55,691 nucleotides of DNA from Allomyces arbusculus (lineage: Eukaryota; Blastocladiomycota; Blastocladiomycetes; Blastocladiales; Blastocladiaceae), in assembly GCA_027604705.1 (NCBI GenBank), contig JADHYV010000099.1, forward strand, positions 1 through 55,691, read 5' to 3'. Position numbers and translations under genes: made by a program. Positions 34,166 through 44,271 of this stretch are shown piece by piece (the stretch's first letter is position 1; each line of letters opens with the position of its first letter). The notes under the pieces are model-generated. The model had not been told where the DNA came from. It ran no database searches and worked only from the letters and a program-made list of their open reading frames with translations.

Positions 34166-36911
34166 ATGGCCCTGATCACCCGTCAAGCGCAGGCCATTTC
34201 GGCCCTGTCCAAGCCGTCGCAACGCGCGCGCGATGGCGCGCTGTCGCTTGCCGTCGACACGCCGTGGGAGGATTACTTGTCGCCGGCGCCCATGTGCATC
34301 GCCCTGCTCGGCCAGCTCCAGCTCGTAGCGACCAAGCGCGATTTCTCGATTCGTGAGTCGGCACCAATTGGTGGGTTCAAGTTTGTCAAGTACCCGGACT
34401 CGCTGCGCGCGTGCCTCGTGCAGGTCACCAATGGCGTACGTTTTATGGGCTTCTTGCGCGCGCGCGCATCGTTGTGATGTTGCTGTACGTCGTGATCTCT
34501 TGCTCGAAAAGCTAACCCCTCTCCACCCCTCCACCCCATGTTGCTCCAAACCATATAGGGCCTGCGCGCGTTCAACAAGGCCCAGACCAACATGACGCGC
34601 ATCAAGTCGCTCTCGCAGGGCATGCCCGACCAGATCGAGTCGGTCTTCAAGATTTTGGTCATGGGCAACGTGCAGGAAGTGCAACAAGTGTTGCCGGGCG
34701 TGCTCGCCTCGGTCACGCGCGACGCGCAGGAGAGCGAGCGGCTCGCCAAGGACGTTGACGCGGACTTTCTCGCAATCATGGACCTCACCGGCGAGCTTCT
34801 TGAGGCCTGTACGAACCAGAAGGGGCTTACCGAAAAGCAGAAGCAAGAGGCCGACGCTGCTCTCGCGGCCATGACGCTTCTTCGCGATTCGATCGCGCAG
34901 CAGCAGGCCGACCAGGCCAAGCGCGTCGAAGAGCTCAAAGTTGCGACCATGAAGGCCGAGGAGCTCTTCAACGAGACGGTCAAAAAGGTATGGTGACATT
35001 CCTCCTTCAATCTGACCCTTTTACACGACATTGACCACGACTTTCATGTATCACAGATGCCCTCTGGTACACCGTCCTTCACGACCCGACAAACCAACTG
35101 TTCCCCACGTTACTGACCATCCTTTATGATGGCAGGATGGGACATGATCGGGATGAACCTCGTCGAGTCGCTCGGCAAGACGCTGTGCAACGGTCTCGAG
35201 ACGGCCATCAACGTGGGCGTGCCGATGCTCATGGCCTCGGCCATGGGCCCTGCTGGTGCCGGCATGATGGCCGGCGGCACGATTCTCGGCGGGATCACGG
35301 GCGCGGCCGGTGGGTCCAAGCCGCCTGCTCAGCAGGGCGGTCAAGGTGGTGCCGCGCCCGCTCCGGCTAAGCCTCAGGTGCCCGTGGCGGTGGACAAGGC
35401 GCTCGATGTTGCCGAGCAGCTGTTTGGCGTCGTGAACGCGCTCTCGGCCATTGACCCGCGCACGGGCACGCTCAAGGACGCCAAGCCCAACGCGCCGGGC
35501 GTCGACCCGAACTCGGCGACCAAGGGGCCCGCGTTCATTATCGGCATGCTTACCGAGACGATCCGCACTCTCGCTTCGGTTCCGCAGGTGTGATCTGCGT
35601 TTACCTTGCCATTGACGCGTCAGTTCCGCCGCTTGTTCCATCATTGACCTTAGGCCTTCTCCACCCGGCACTTGTAGACCGAGATCGCCATCGACCAGCA
35701 GGCGATTGGCAAGGAGGCTCTCGCAGCCGCGGAAGAGGTGAAGAAAGTTGCCGGCCAGCTCAACGTCGACGATGCGACCGTGCAAAAGCTGAGCGAGCAG
35801 TCCAAGGCACTGGCAACGCGGCAGCAGGCCTACGCGGCGCTCGCGCAAATGACGCGCAGTCGCGACCTGGCCCCGACGATGACGCCGGGCCAGTTCCAGA
35901 CGATTTCTGGCAGCGGCAAGAACCTGTCGGCCGCAGAAATGGCACAGGCCAACTGGCAGCGCGCCATGGAGGCGACGCAGTCCAACTTGAAGGTTCGTGC
36001 GCGTTTTTTTTGTTTGGCGAGATGTCTGCAGTCTGATCTTCATGGTTTTTTACTGACACGATTTCGACTTGTTCTTTTCAAAACAGGACACGACCAAGCG
36101 CTACGACGAGCAGACGAAGGATCTGCGTGCGCTGCAGACGCGGCACGCCGAGCTCATGGCCGACATGGCCAAGATCAACGTGCAGACAATCGAAATGGGC
36201 GAAATCATCCAGGTTCTCAAACAGGGGATCGTTGCTCTCGCCGAATTGCGCGTCCAGTGGCAGTCGCTGTGCCAGTTTTTCTCGAACTTGGTCAATGTCG
36301 TGCTCGTCTGCAGCCGGAACGTGCGCAACCTGACCGAAACGGCCGCCAACTACTCCAACATTCGTCTCTCGGACGGGTCAACCCTGACCAACCTCGGCCG
36401 AGACACGATCTTTGAGCTGGCCATCAAGGCCGACGCGGTCTCGCGCGTCGTGGCGCTCATTTCGGCCACCTACGTCGACGTGTCGACCAAGTACATTATG
36501 GGCCCGGTCTCGCAGCTTGGCAAGATTGCCGCGCTCGATGCAGGCAAGGATGGAGACCAGATTCGCAAGCTGCAGCAGGATCTGTTGGCCGACATGTCGG
36601 CTGCGCAGGTACGCTTCCGGCTCCTGGCCATTTCTGCTCGTCGCGTACATGCTGACCAGTTGCCCTTTGTACGTCTTTAGGCCGGCATCCTCGACATGGT
36701 CGTGAGCAAGAAGCAGGACTACAAGCGCGAGCTCAATGCGCGTGCGGCCGAGGTCGACAAGACGCTGCGCGACGTGCTGCCGCCGCCGCCGCAAGTCATC
36801 AAGGAGCAGGTGACGCAGGCGCAGCAGGCCATCACCAACGACCGCACCGAGGCCGAGAACGCCATGTCGCAGGTCTTGGCCGCGTCGGGTCTCGACAACT
36901 TCTGGGGCTAA
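34166..36911 (+). CDS. Long helical protein, paralog A, with hydrophobic Gly/Ala/Met hairpin
   Basis: Seven exons join in phase to 742 residues: 34166-34435, 34559-34987, 35057-35066, 35136-35587, 35678-35992, 36087-36608 and 36681-36911. The model is cross-checked against paralog B at 40283-43041. Residues 1-90 are almost the same in both (TPWEDYLSPAPMCIALLGQL). Residues 91-235 and 390-742 are heptad-rich and predicted helical, with QTRHAELMADMAKINVQTIE and LKQGIVALAELRVQWQSLCQ (ending WQSL..FFSNL). About 261-297 is a membrane-like segment (AINVGVPMLMASAMGP, GAGMMAGGTILGGITGAAGG). A Pro cluster (LPPPPQ) and a C-terminal helix ending LDNFWG close it. No signal peptide. I recognise no named family. 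The helix-hairpin-helix layout recalls ClyA/HBL-type helical pore formers (inference only). Confidence 0.85.
35057..35066 (+). other. 10-nt microexon of paralog A
   Basis: A 10-nt exon (Met-Pro-Ser plus one base) flanked by two 69-nt introns, with CACAG before and GTACAC after. With the next exon it restores MPSGWDMIGMN, which in paralog B is encoded without interruption as MPSGWDIIGMN. Confidence 0.8.
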
Positions 36912-37094
36912 GTGGTCGGTGAGCCGACTGCCTCTTGTTGGCCGACGAGCGTGGGCGTTTGAAGGGCGGCGAGAACGCGGTGTTGGGTTCGAACATTTGC
37001 ATATAACAACAAAGCAAGGAGCAAATTGACGTTTTGCGCAAACCTGTCCTGAGTTAAGCTCGCGGCATGAGTAGATGATGACAGAGAATAATTT
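36912..37094. other. Short 3' gap between paralog A and the helical orphan
   Basis: 183-nt convergent 3' gap. AT-richer, with TAATTTTTATT near 37090. No gene. Confidence 0.4.
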
Positions 37095-37989
37095 TTATTC
37101 GACACGGTCGCCTGGACCTCTGACGCGGTCACAAACCGGGCCAAAAACACCAGACACCAACGCACAAAACTCGCATGCGGCTTCTTGCCACCTCACTCGC
37201 TCTGCGCCACGATCATGGGCTTGGCCGTAATCCACATCGGCCACGACCGTCGTGAGCAGGTCATGAACAGCAACGCGGGTCGTGGCCAGCAAGTCGGCGC
37301 GCGGGTCCACTTCGCGCAACGTGTCGATAAGTTGTTCGAGGTAACAAACGGCATCTGGCAGAGACATACGGTTAGTTTGCGTCCTCGTTGAGCAGCGCAG
37401 GATTTGTTGCAGAATGCAGAATGTGGTTTCATAATGGAAATTCCTACAGTTCAAGTTGCCGACGGCCGAGACGCGAACCAAGACGGTCAAAATGGTAATT
37501 TGGCGAGCCTGATTGAGTTCACGGCGCAGCAAAGCATGGAGCGCGAGCATGACGACTATCACATCGGGAGCCGGCGTGAATATATGACCGCTTTGCAAAC
37601 TTCAGAGATGTGCTTGCTTGCGTACGTGCACTGGGCCAAGTCAATTTGCAGGTGACCCACGGCGGTGCGTCGCGCACCGTCATTTGCGCGACGGCCTCGA
37701 CGTGCTCGTCTGATACCCGCGTGCTGTGTCCGGCCAAAACCAGTTCAACAGCGAGATCCATGTCGCCGTGGGCCACGGCAGCGACAAGACCGAGTCGTAT
37801 CGCACGCTCCATGTCGCCGCACTGCATCCACTGGCCGTCGTCGTGCTCGTCGGATTGCGTGCACTCGGTAACCGCGGCAGACATGGACTCGGACCACGGG
37901 CGCAGGTCGCGGTCGGTGCACTTGGCGCTGGCTATGAGCTTGCACGCATCACGGCCGAGCTGGCACCAGTCGGGAACGTAACATATCAT
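37095..37989 (-). CDS. Small mostly helical protein, unknown
   Basis: Exons 37989-37626, 37555-37448 and 37354-37095 join in phase to 243 residues. The introns are 70 nt (GTACGC...GATAG) and 93 nt (GTAGGA...CCAG with an AACTAAC branch-like site). The start is chosen at 37989 for its perfect GCCACCATG context. The frame stays open upstream to an ATG at 38232, which would add 81 residues but leave only 66 nt to the divergent F-box/LRR gene. The protein is Cys-containing (MICYVPDWC, CTQSDEHDD) and predicted helical (GLVAAVAHGDMDLAVELVLAG, CYLEQLIDTLREVD, AVHDLLTTVVADV). No membrane span and no recognised domain. It sits between the two long helical paralogs. The third exon and second intron are the less certain parts. 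Confidence 0.6.
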
Positions 37990-38298
37990 GGTGGCTGGCG
38001 CGTGCGGGGGGGAGGGGGGGGTCAAGACAGGCTCGAACGAGTCGAACGCAGCAAGTCGCGTGGAAAACGGGTGGTCTCGAATTCGACCAAGCGCGTGGAG
38101 TTCGCCGACAACACGGTTGATGATGCCGACCACGGCTAAGGAACAGTCGTGCCCCTTATGGATGCGCCGGCGGATCCAGAACACTCGTGTCGCGGTCACG
38201 TCCGCCCCGCGTGAGGCGCTTGGCAGGGACATTTCGCAGCGATCACCACGCAGAACGACCTTCGACTCGAGGCGCCAACGCCGCCATCACGTATCAGC
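37990..38298. promoter_or_regulatory. Divergent promoter of the helical orphan and the F-box/LRR gene
   Basis: 309 nt between two divergent starts, with a short G-run near 38010-38020. If the upstream ATG at 38232 is used instead, most of this would be coding. No specific element seen. Confidence 0.4.
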
Positions 38299-39852
38299 AT
38301 GCACGACGACACTTCCAGCAGCAAAAGCGCCATCAGCAACAGCAGTCGCATCGACGGATTGACGACGGCCATCACGCATCTGGCCCTGGCCGACGGAGCC
38401 ACGCACACAACCGGCCATCACCATGAACAGCCGCACCATGCCGGAATCTCGCCTTTGGAGTCACTCCCGCTCTCGGTGCTCGAAGAAATCGCCATGTTGG
38501 TTCTGTGGGGCCGCGAGCGCGCAACGACCATGGCACTCGCCCGCGCCTCGCCGCACGTTTACCTTCCTGCCGTCCGCACGCTCATGGCGCATGCCACGAG
38601 CCCCGTCTACCTGGTCCCATCGGTGCAGCATGCCGACCTCGACGGACGCGACCGGCTTTGCGTCCTCGTGCGCAAGTCCAGATTGGGCCTCGAGCCCGCA
38701 CCCGTCCCGCAAGCTGTCGGCGCCCTTGGGTTTCTCTCGGAACGCACTGCGATCATGGATCTTGCACTCGCTCAGGACGAGATGCGAGAGAGCGACGCCG
38801 AGCAGCTCGACAACACTGAAATCGACAGTCTGTTTCGCCCGCGCCGCTGGGTTCTGATCTCGCGTGCTGCCGCTCACGAGAGTGGGCACACGATTGTTGC
38901 GCGACAAGACTTGCTGCGCGTCCCGGAGCGGCTCATCCGCCGTGTCCATTACTCGCTGGGCCCGTTTGCGCCGATCCCGCCGCACGCGACCAACTTCAGT
39001 CTCGTCAACCTGCACAATGGTCGCTTTGCCGTCGAATTGGCTGCTCGTTTTGCGCCGCAACTACCGCCCAGTATTCGCGAACTTACGCTGCACAATGTCC
39101 ACCTGACGGCGCGCACCATGACGACGCTTGCCGCTTACTTGCCACGGCACCTCGTCATCCTCAACCTGTCGGGCACGTCAATGCATGGCGACACTGAAGA
39201 CGACGCGCCCGCCGTCATTCTCGCCGATCACCTCCCCCCGCGACTGCGCGAACTGTTTTTGATTGGTACCGAGCTGCGGGATCCCGGGCTCAAGGCACTC
39301 TGTGCGCAACTACCACGCACGCTCACGGTCCTCGCACTGACCGGAAACTACTTTGACTCGGCGGTGAGTCTCGGCGCGCTCATTGAGCACGTGCCACCGT
39401 CCCTGGAAATGCTCCTGCTCGATGGCGCGCTCTCGCTTCCTAATTCAGCCGCCCTGCTCTTCCCGGCCCTGCCTCGCTCGCTGCTGCACTTGTCGCTCGC
39501 CAAGAACGACCTCGGCGACGACGGAGTCGCTATGCTCGCCAAGCACATGCCGCCGGCCTTGTCCACGCTCATGCTGCACCAGACGAACATCTCGGACCAC
39601 GGCGTCGCCATTCTCATACCTGCCTTCCCGGCTTCGCTCACGTACCTGGATCTCGGCGAGAATTTTCGCGTTGGCGATGCCAGTATCGAGGCGTTAATTG
39701 CGGCGTGGCCGCCGCGACTCTCCTTTGTCGACATGGATACGTGCGGCATGGTCACAGATTTCGGGATGGCAATGCTCGAGGAGCGCGCGATGCGGGCGAG
39801 GTCGCACCGGAACGGCGGCGCGGACGTGGAAGCAATGGATTTAGATCCGTGA
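38299..39852 (+). CDS. F-box-like/leucine-rich-repeat protein, single exon
   Basis: 517 residues without intron, unlike almost every other gene here. After a His/Ser-rich N-tail, residues about 55-95 read as a degenerate F-box (LPLSVLEEIAMLVL, ALARASPHVYLPAVRTL), suggesting an SCF ubiquitin-ligase substrate adaptor. From about 250 to 500 there are at least eight LRR units of 24-28 residues with the pattern LPxSLxxLxLxxN/TxLxDxGxxxL, for example LPRSLLHLSLAKNDLGDDG and FPASLTYLDLGENFRVGD, resembling RNI/GALA-type LRRs. It ends in an acidic tail (EAMDLDP). The alternative start ATG options downstream would remove only the N-tail. Substrate unknown. Its position between the paralogous helical genes is noted, but no functional link is shown. 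Confidence 0.88.
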   Translation: MHDDTSSSKSAISNSSRIDGLTTAITHLALADGATHTTGHHHEQPHHAGISPLESLPLSVLEEIAMLVLWGRERATTMALARASPHVYLPAVRTLMAHATSPVYLVPSVQHADLDGRDRLCVLVRKSRLGLEPAPVPQAVGALGFLSERTAIMDLALAQDEMRESDAEQLDNTEIDSLFRPRRWVLISRAAAHESGHTIVARQDLLRVPERLIRRVHYSLGPFAPIPPHATNFSLVNLHNGRFAVELAARFAPQLPPSIRELTLHNVHLTARTMTTLAAYLPRHLVILNLSGTSMHGDTEDDAPAVILADHLPPRLRELFLIGTELRDPGLKALCAQLPRTLTVLALTGNYFDSAVSLGALIEHVPPSLEMLLLDGALSLPNSAALLFPALPRSLLHLSLAKNDLGDDGVAMLAKHMPPALSTLMLHQTNISDHGVAILIPAFPASLTYLDLGENFRVGDASIEALIAAWPPRLSFVDMDTCGMVTDFGMAMLEERAMRARSHRNGGADVEAMDLDP

Positions 39853-40282
39853 AGTATGTGATTGTACTCTACAGGCCCGGTAGACTGATGTTGAGTGGAA
39901 ATGAGGCCAGTAATGGAAGGAAGGAGGAAGCAAATGGACATCAGAAGAGCGGTGTATTATAAAGCGCTGCGAGCTGATTACATGTGGGTCTGAACATAGT
40001 TCCTGGCCTTTTACGCTCACAGAAAGAGGAGAGGACTCAACGCCCGGCCTTTAACTTCGCCGAGCGCATTCGCACGGCATTCCAAAGGCATGCCATCGTT
40101 CAAGAGCGTGCATGCAATTTCGACACCGTCCAACAGCATGGAAATCCCTCAAAACACGGGGCATGTTACGATATTTTTACACGATGTTCCGCTCCTCTCG
40201 CACCGGCTCAAAAGAACATCAAAACTCCCTGACAACGACCATGAACGTGTTGGTAACCGCGGCGCATCGTCGCGCGCAGCGC
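39853..40282. other. Convergent 3' gap, no gene
   Basis: 430 nt between the F-box/LRR stop and the stop of paralog B. Short frames only. It includes GTATTATAAAG-like AT-rich sequence near 39955, typical of 3' flanks here. Confidence 0.45.
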
Positions 40283-43041
40283 TTAGAAGAAGTTTTCGAG
40301 ACCAGCATCGATCAACGTCTGCTCCTTCTGCTGCTCAATCTGCTTGCGGTCGTCGGCGAGCGTCTGCTGCGCCTGCTGCACCTGCTGCTTGATGTCGGCC
40401 GGCGGCGGCGGGAGCAAGGAGCCCAGCGCCTGGTCGACCTGCTTGGCGCGCGCCTCGATCTCGCGCTTGAACCCCTTTTTCTGCGACATGACGTCGTCGA
40501 CGATGGCGGCCTAGAGATGGCGGATAGTGGATGCCAACGTCAGTTCCTTGCCCTCCTCGTGCCGATCACGCGGGATCAGCTTTCAAAGCCAGAACGTACT
40601 TGCGACGCTGTCATGTTGGCCAACAGATCCTGCTGCAGTTTGCGGATCGCATCGCCGTCGGTCGCCGCATCAAGCGCAGCAATCTTGCTGAGCTGCGCGA
40701 GCGGCGTCATGATGTACTTGGTCGACACGTCCACGTAGCTGCCGGAAATCATGGTCACGACGCGCGCGACCGCGTCCGACTGCACGCACAGGTTGTAGAT
40801 CAGGTCGCGGCCGAGCGCACTGAGCGACGAGCCGCTGGAAAGACGAATGTTGGCGTATTGGTCGGCCATGGACGTGAGGTTCTTGATGTTGTCGTTGCAC
40901 GTCTCGACAATCGCGGCGAGGTTCGAAAAGCTGTGCAGGTGAGGGCAAGCAGGACACGTAAGATCTGGAATGCAAGCAGGAAACAAAACGGCATAGAATG
41001 AACAACGTACAAGCGGCACCTGTGACAGAAGAGTGATAGAAGCGAGCATGAAGGTCAGTGCGGTCCAAAACGCCCCAGGAAGCCCCTATAACAAGAAACG
41101 TACAGCGACTGCCACTGGACGCGAAGCTCCGAAAGTGCCGTAATACCCTGCTTCAAAACTTGGATAATATCGACAAAATTGATCTTTTGCACGTCAATCT
41201 TGGCCATGTCGGCCATGAGCTCGGCGTGCCGCATCTGCAGCTCCTGCAGGCTCTTGGTCTGCGCGTCGTAGCGCTCGTTCGTTTCCTGTGTGGCGAAAGC
41301 AAGTGTGGCTCGTTCAAATGGATGCACGAAAACGCATCAGAAACCTGAAAAAACGCGAGAAAAACGCGTACCTTGAGCGCCTCCTGCGTCGCGGCGAGCG
41401 CCATCTGCCAATTCTTCTGCGCGGCGTCACCAGCAGATAGACCTTGATTATTCGCGACCGTCTGGTACTGTCCAGGCGTACTCGTAGGCGCCAAGTCGCG
41501 CGACCGAGATACGCGCGCCAGAATCCCGTAGGCCTGCTGCCGGTCAAGCAGCGCCTGCGCTTCGGCCGTGATTTTCTTGACTTGCTCGTCCTCCTTGTTG
41601 AGCTGCGCCGCGATCTTCTGAATGCGGTTTGCAACCGCCGTGGCCTTGTTGGCAATGTCGACCTCGTCCTTGGCGACGTCCGACTGCGGGTTGAGCGTGG
41701 CGAGCGTACGGATCGTGTCGGCCAAGATCGTGACAATGTAGGCCGGGCCCTTGGTCGCGGCCTGCGGATCGGCGCCGGCCGCGTCAGGCTTGGCGTCCTT
41801 GAGGTCGCCCGTGCGCGGGTCGAGCGCAGCAAGCGCCTGCACGGCGCTGAGCAGCTGGTCGGCCACGTCAAGTGCCTTGTCGACCGCTGCAGGCACCTGT
41901 GCACCCTGCTGGCCGCCCTGCTGGCCGCCCTGCGGCCCACCGGTACTGCCGCCCTTCCCGCCGGTCAACTTGCCAATCATTGCGGGAATCGAGGCATTCA
42001 TAAGGTTTCCGACCGCGTTGGTCACAGACTTGCCGAGCGACTCGACAATGTTCATGCCGATAATGTCCCAGCCGGAAGGCATCTATGAGCCGCAAATCCA
42101 AGATCAGAAGCGTCGGAAATAGTCAATTTGAGAGTCAGGGGGTCGGATCAGGCAAATGAGATCGCACCTTGTCAACGGTCTCGTTGAACAGCTTCTCGGC
42201 CTTCTTCGACGCCTCCTTCAGGTCCTTGACGCGCTCAGCCTGCTCCTTTTCCTGCTTGGCGAGCTGCTCAGTCAAGATCTTGTTGGCCGCGAGGGTCGCC
42301 TCGGCCTGCTGAAGCGACTGCTCGCTGAGACCTAACGGCGGGGAAACGTGGTTTGATGAGCGTCCGATTTGTCGTGCGTCTTGAGCAACTCGATTTGTGC
42401 ATACCCTTTTGGTTCGTGCACACGGCCAGCAGCTCGGCCGTGAGTTCCATGACGCTCAAAAACTCGGCGTCGACGGCCTTGGCGAGCGTCTCGCAGCGCT
42501 GCGCGTCGCGCGACACCGAGTCGAGCACGCCTGGCAAAATTTGCTGCACTTCCTCGTTCGACCCCACGACGAGAATCTTGAAGACGGATTCGATCTTGTC
42601 GGGCATTGCGCCGGACAGCAGCTTGACTTGATTCATCTTGGTGTGCGCCGTGTTGAACGCGCGCCAGCCCTGGTGGTACAGCACGGAAAGGCGATCAGCT
42701 CGCATACCGGACAACGGATCCACCACCCGAACGCGTCAACCCCCCCGGCCAGAGCAAAAAAACAAACATACGTCGTTGGTGACCTGCACCAGGCACGCGC
42801 GGAACGAGTCCGGGAACTTGATTTTTTGGAACCCGCCAATCGGCGCCGAGTCGCGAATCGAGAAATCGCGCTTGGTCGCGACGAGCTGCAGCTGGCCGAG
42901 AATCGCAATACACATGGGCGCCGGCGACAGGTAATCCTCCCACGGCGTGTCGACGGCGAGCGACAGCGCATTGTCGCGCGCCCGCTGCGACGGCTTGGAC
43001 AGCGACGAGACGGCTTGCGCTTGGCGGGTGATCAGGGACAT
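40283..43041 (-). CDS. Long helical protein, paralog B, with polar Gly/Gln linker
   Basis: Eight exons join in phase to 719 residues: 43041-42772, 42669-42405, 42331-42168, 42082-41372, 41285-41104, 41019-41011, 40930-40600 and 40510-40283. The first exon encodes exactly 90 residues, as in paralog A, with 12 differences (TPWEDYLSPAPMCIAILGQL). Conserved helices include MPDKIESVFKILVVG, RTGDLKDAKPDAAG, RHAELMADMAKIDVQKIN, LKQGITALSELRVQWQSL, YVDVSTKYIMTPLAQLSKIA and LPPPPADIKQQVQQAQQ. Where paralog A has a hydrophobic hairpin, B has SIPAMIGKLTGGKGG followed by a Gly/Gln-rich linker (about 265-295), so it probably cannot insert in a membrane in the same way. No signal peptide. Introns at 42404-42332 and around the 9-nt exon are absent from A. 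Function unknown. Confidence 0.85.
41011..41019 (-). other. 9-nt microexon of paralog B
   Basis: Between an 84-nt intron (ending GTCACAG) and an 80-nt intron (starting GTACGT) lie 9 nt. They rebuild QSLCRFFSNL when joined to the flanking exons. Paralog A encodes the matching QSLCQFFSNL in one uninterrupted exon. Skipping the 9 nt keeps frame and removes three residues. Confidence 0.8.
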
Positions 43042-44271
43042 GGTGCAGCGGGTGCGGTGCTTGGTGGAGACGAAGTGCAGGTGGGGCTCGGCGGCAGACG
43101 AGGGTCGACGCACAGACGATTAGATCCGCGCGGGTCAGAGCGCGCGCGGGGGCGGGTCCTTTTATATGTGCGAGCGCGACGCGTGCAGAAAACGCGTCGG
43201 CGACCGCGTGGGGTCGCGTTTGGGTGGGGCGCCCTGGCACGATGCACGCGCGCGAGCGTGGAAGGATCAGAGCGCGTTTGTCGAAGATCGCGTTGAGGTG
43301 GAAATGGTGCGGGAACGTGCGCGCGGTTTCCCGGGCGGTGGAGCGGGTGGTGGTTGCTCTTTGATTGCTGTCTTGGTGGTTGCTCGGTGATCAGCGCCGC
43401 GCGCCATCACTTGCCGATCATGGCAGGCGCCTCCGAAGCAGGCCGAAGCTCACGCTTCGCGCGCACCCAGATGAAGCTCTAGGCAACCCCAGCCGCTGCG
43501 CCCGCAAGCTGCGGGCTGAGTTACGTGTCCACTCTCCACCGTGACGTGACGCCCTCGCATGATGTCTGTGTGCTGGCTTTGTCCCAGCGTTCCAACTTCC
43601 CTTCCCCGATCACCTGTGTCTATTCACACGGGGAGCGCCAGCAGCTGCGCAAGCTGAACCGGGACGCGATCGCGGCGGCTCGGGGTGGTGGTGTTGGCCA
43701 AGAACGGCCCAGGCCAAGGGCTACGCGCAACCTGGCGGACCGCGACGAGTTCTTCGAGGTGATATCGGGGACGCCGACTGGGGCGCGGCAAGCGACAAAG
43801 TTCTTTGTCAAGGGAGCCACGGTCGCGCTCACCGCCAACGACCCGTGTGTGAGAACGGCGGCAGCTGCGCGTTGTCTCCTGGATCAACTGCTGCCGGCTG
43901 CGTCTGCTGCGCTCTGCAAGCAGCCACGCGCACCAGCTAAACAAGCTCAAGCCAGCGGACTGCAACGTGGAAGATCCATGGATCAAGTTGCCAAACGACC
44001 AGTGTGGGGAAGACGCGTGGTACATGCACATTTGTCTGATGCGAGGACGATTACTGATAACCTCCAGTCTGGCCGGACGTCGACAGAGCAATGTCGACCC
44101 TTCTCCAATTTCAGGCTTTGTGATTTGAGCGCTGGCAATGCGGCCTGACAGCGGGTCGCCGGTGCTTATGGACCCGGCCCCCTGTCAAACCAGCGCGCCA
44201 GCAACCCGCACGAAGAGAGGAGAAGGCACATAGAAAAGATCCATGGAAGTATTGACGGCACCATCGCCCGG
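43042..44271. other. Upstream region of paralog B with an orphan coding-like fragment
   Basis: 1.2 kb without a complete gene. Plus-strand positions about 43630-43950 have strong G/C third-position bias and a protein-like translation (LNRDAIAAARGGG, DRDEFFEVISGTPTGARQ, FFVKGATVALTANDP) inside the frame 43525-44148. The KGATVALTAN piece is loosely like the C-terminal motif of Pif1-type helicases, too short to assign. It may be a gene fragment or an exon of an unmodelled gene. Confidence 0.3.

Noticed and set aside
37990-38232. Upstream start (ATG at 38232) for the helical orphan
   Set aside because: It would place the start 66 nt from the divergent F-box/LRR start, and its extra 81 residues are low in conservation-like features. 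The ATG at 37989 has a better context. It cannot be excluded without transcripts.
43630-43950. Assignment of the orphan fragment to a Pif1/Helitron helicase
   Set aside because: Only one short, loosely similar motif; no Walker motifs or neighbouring helicase sequence.
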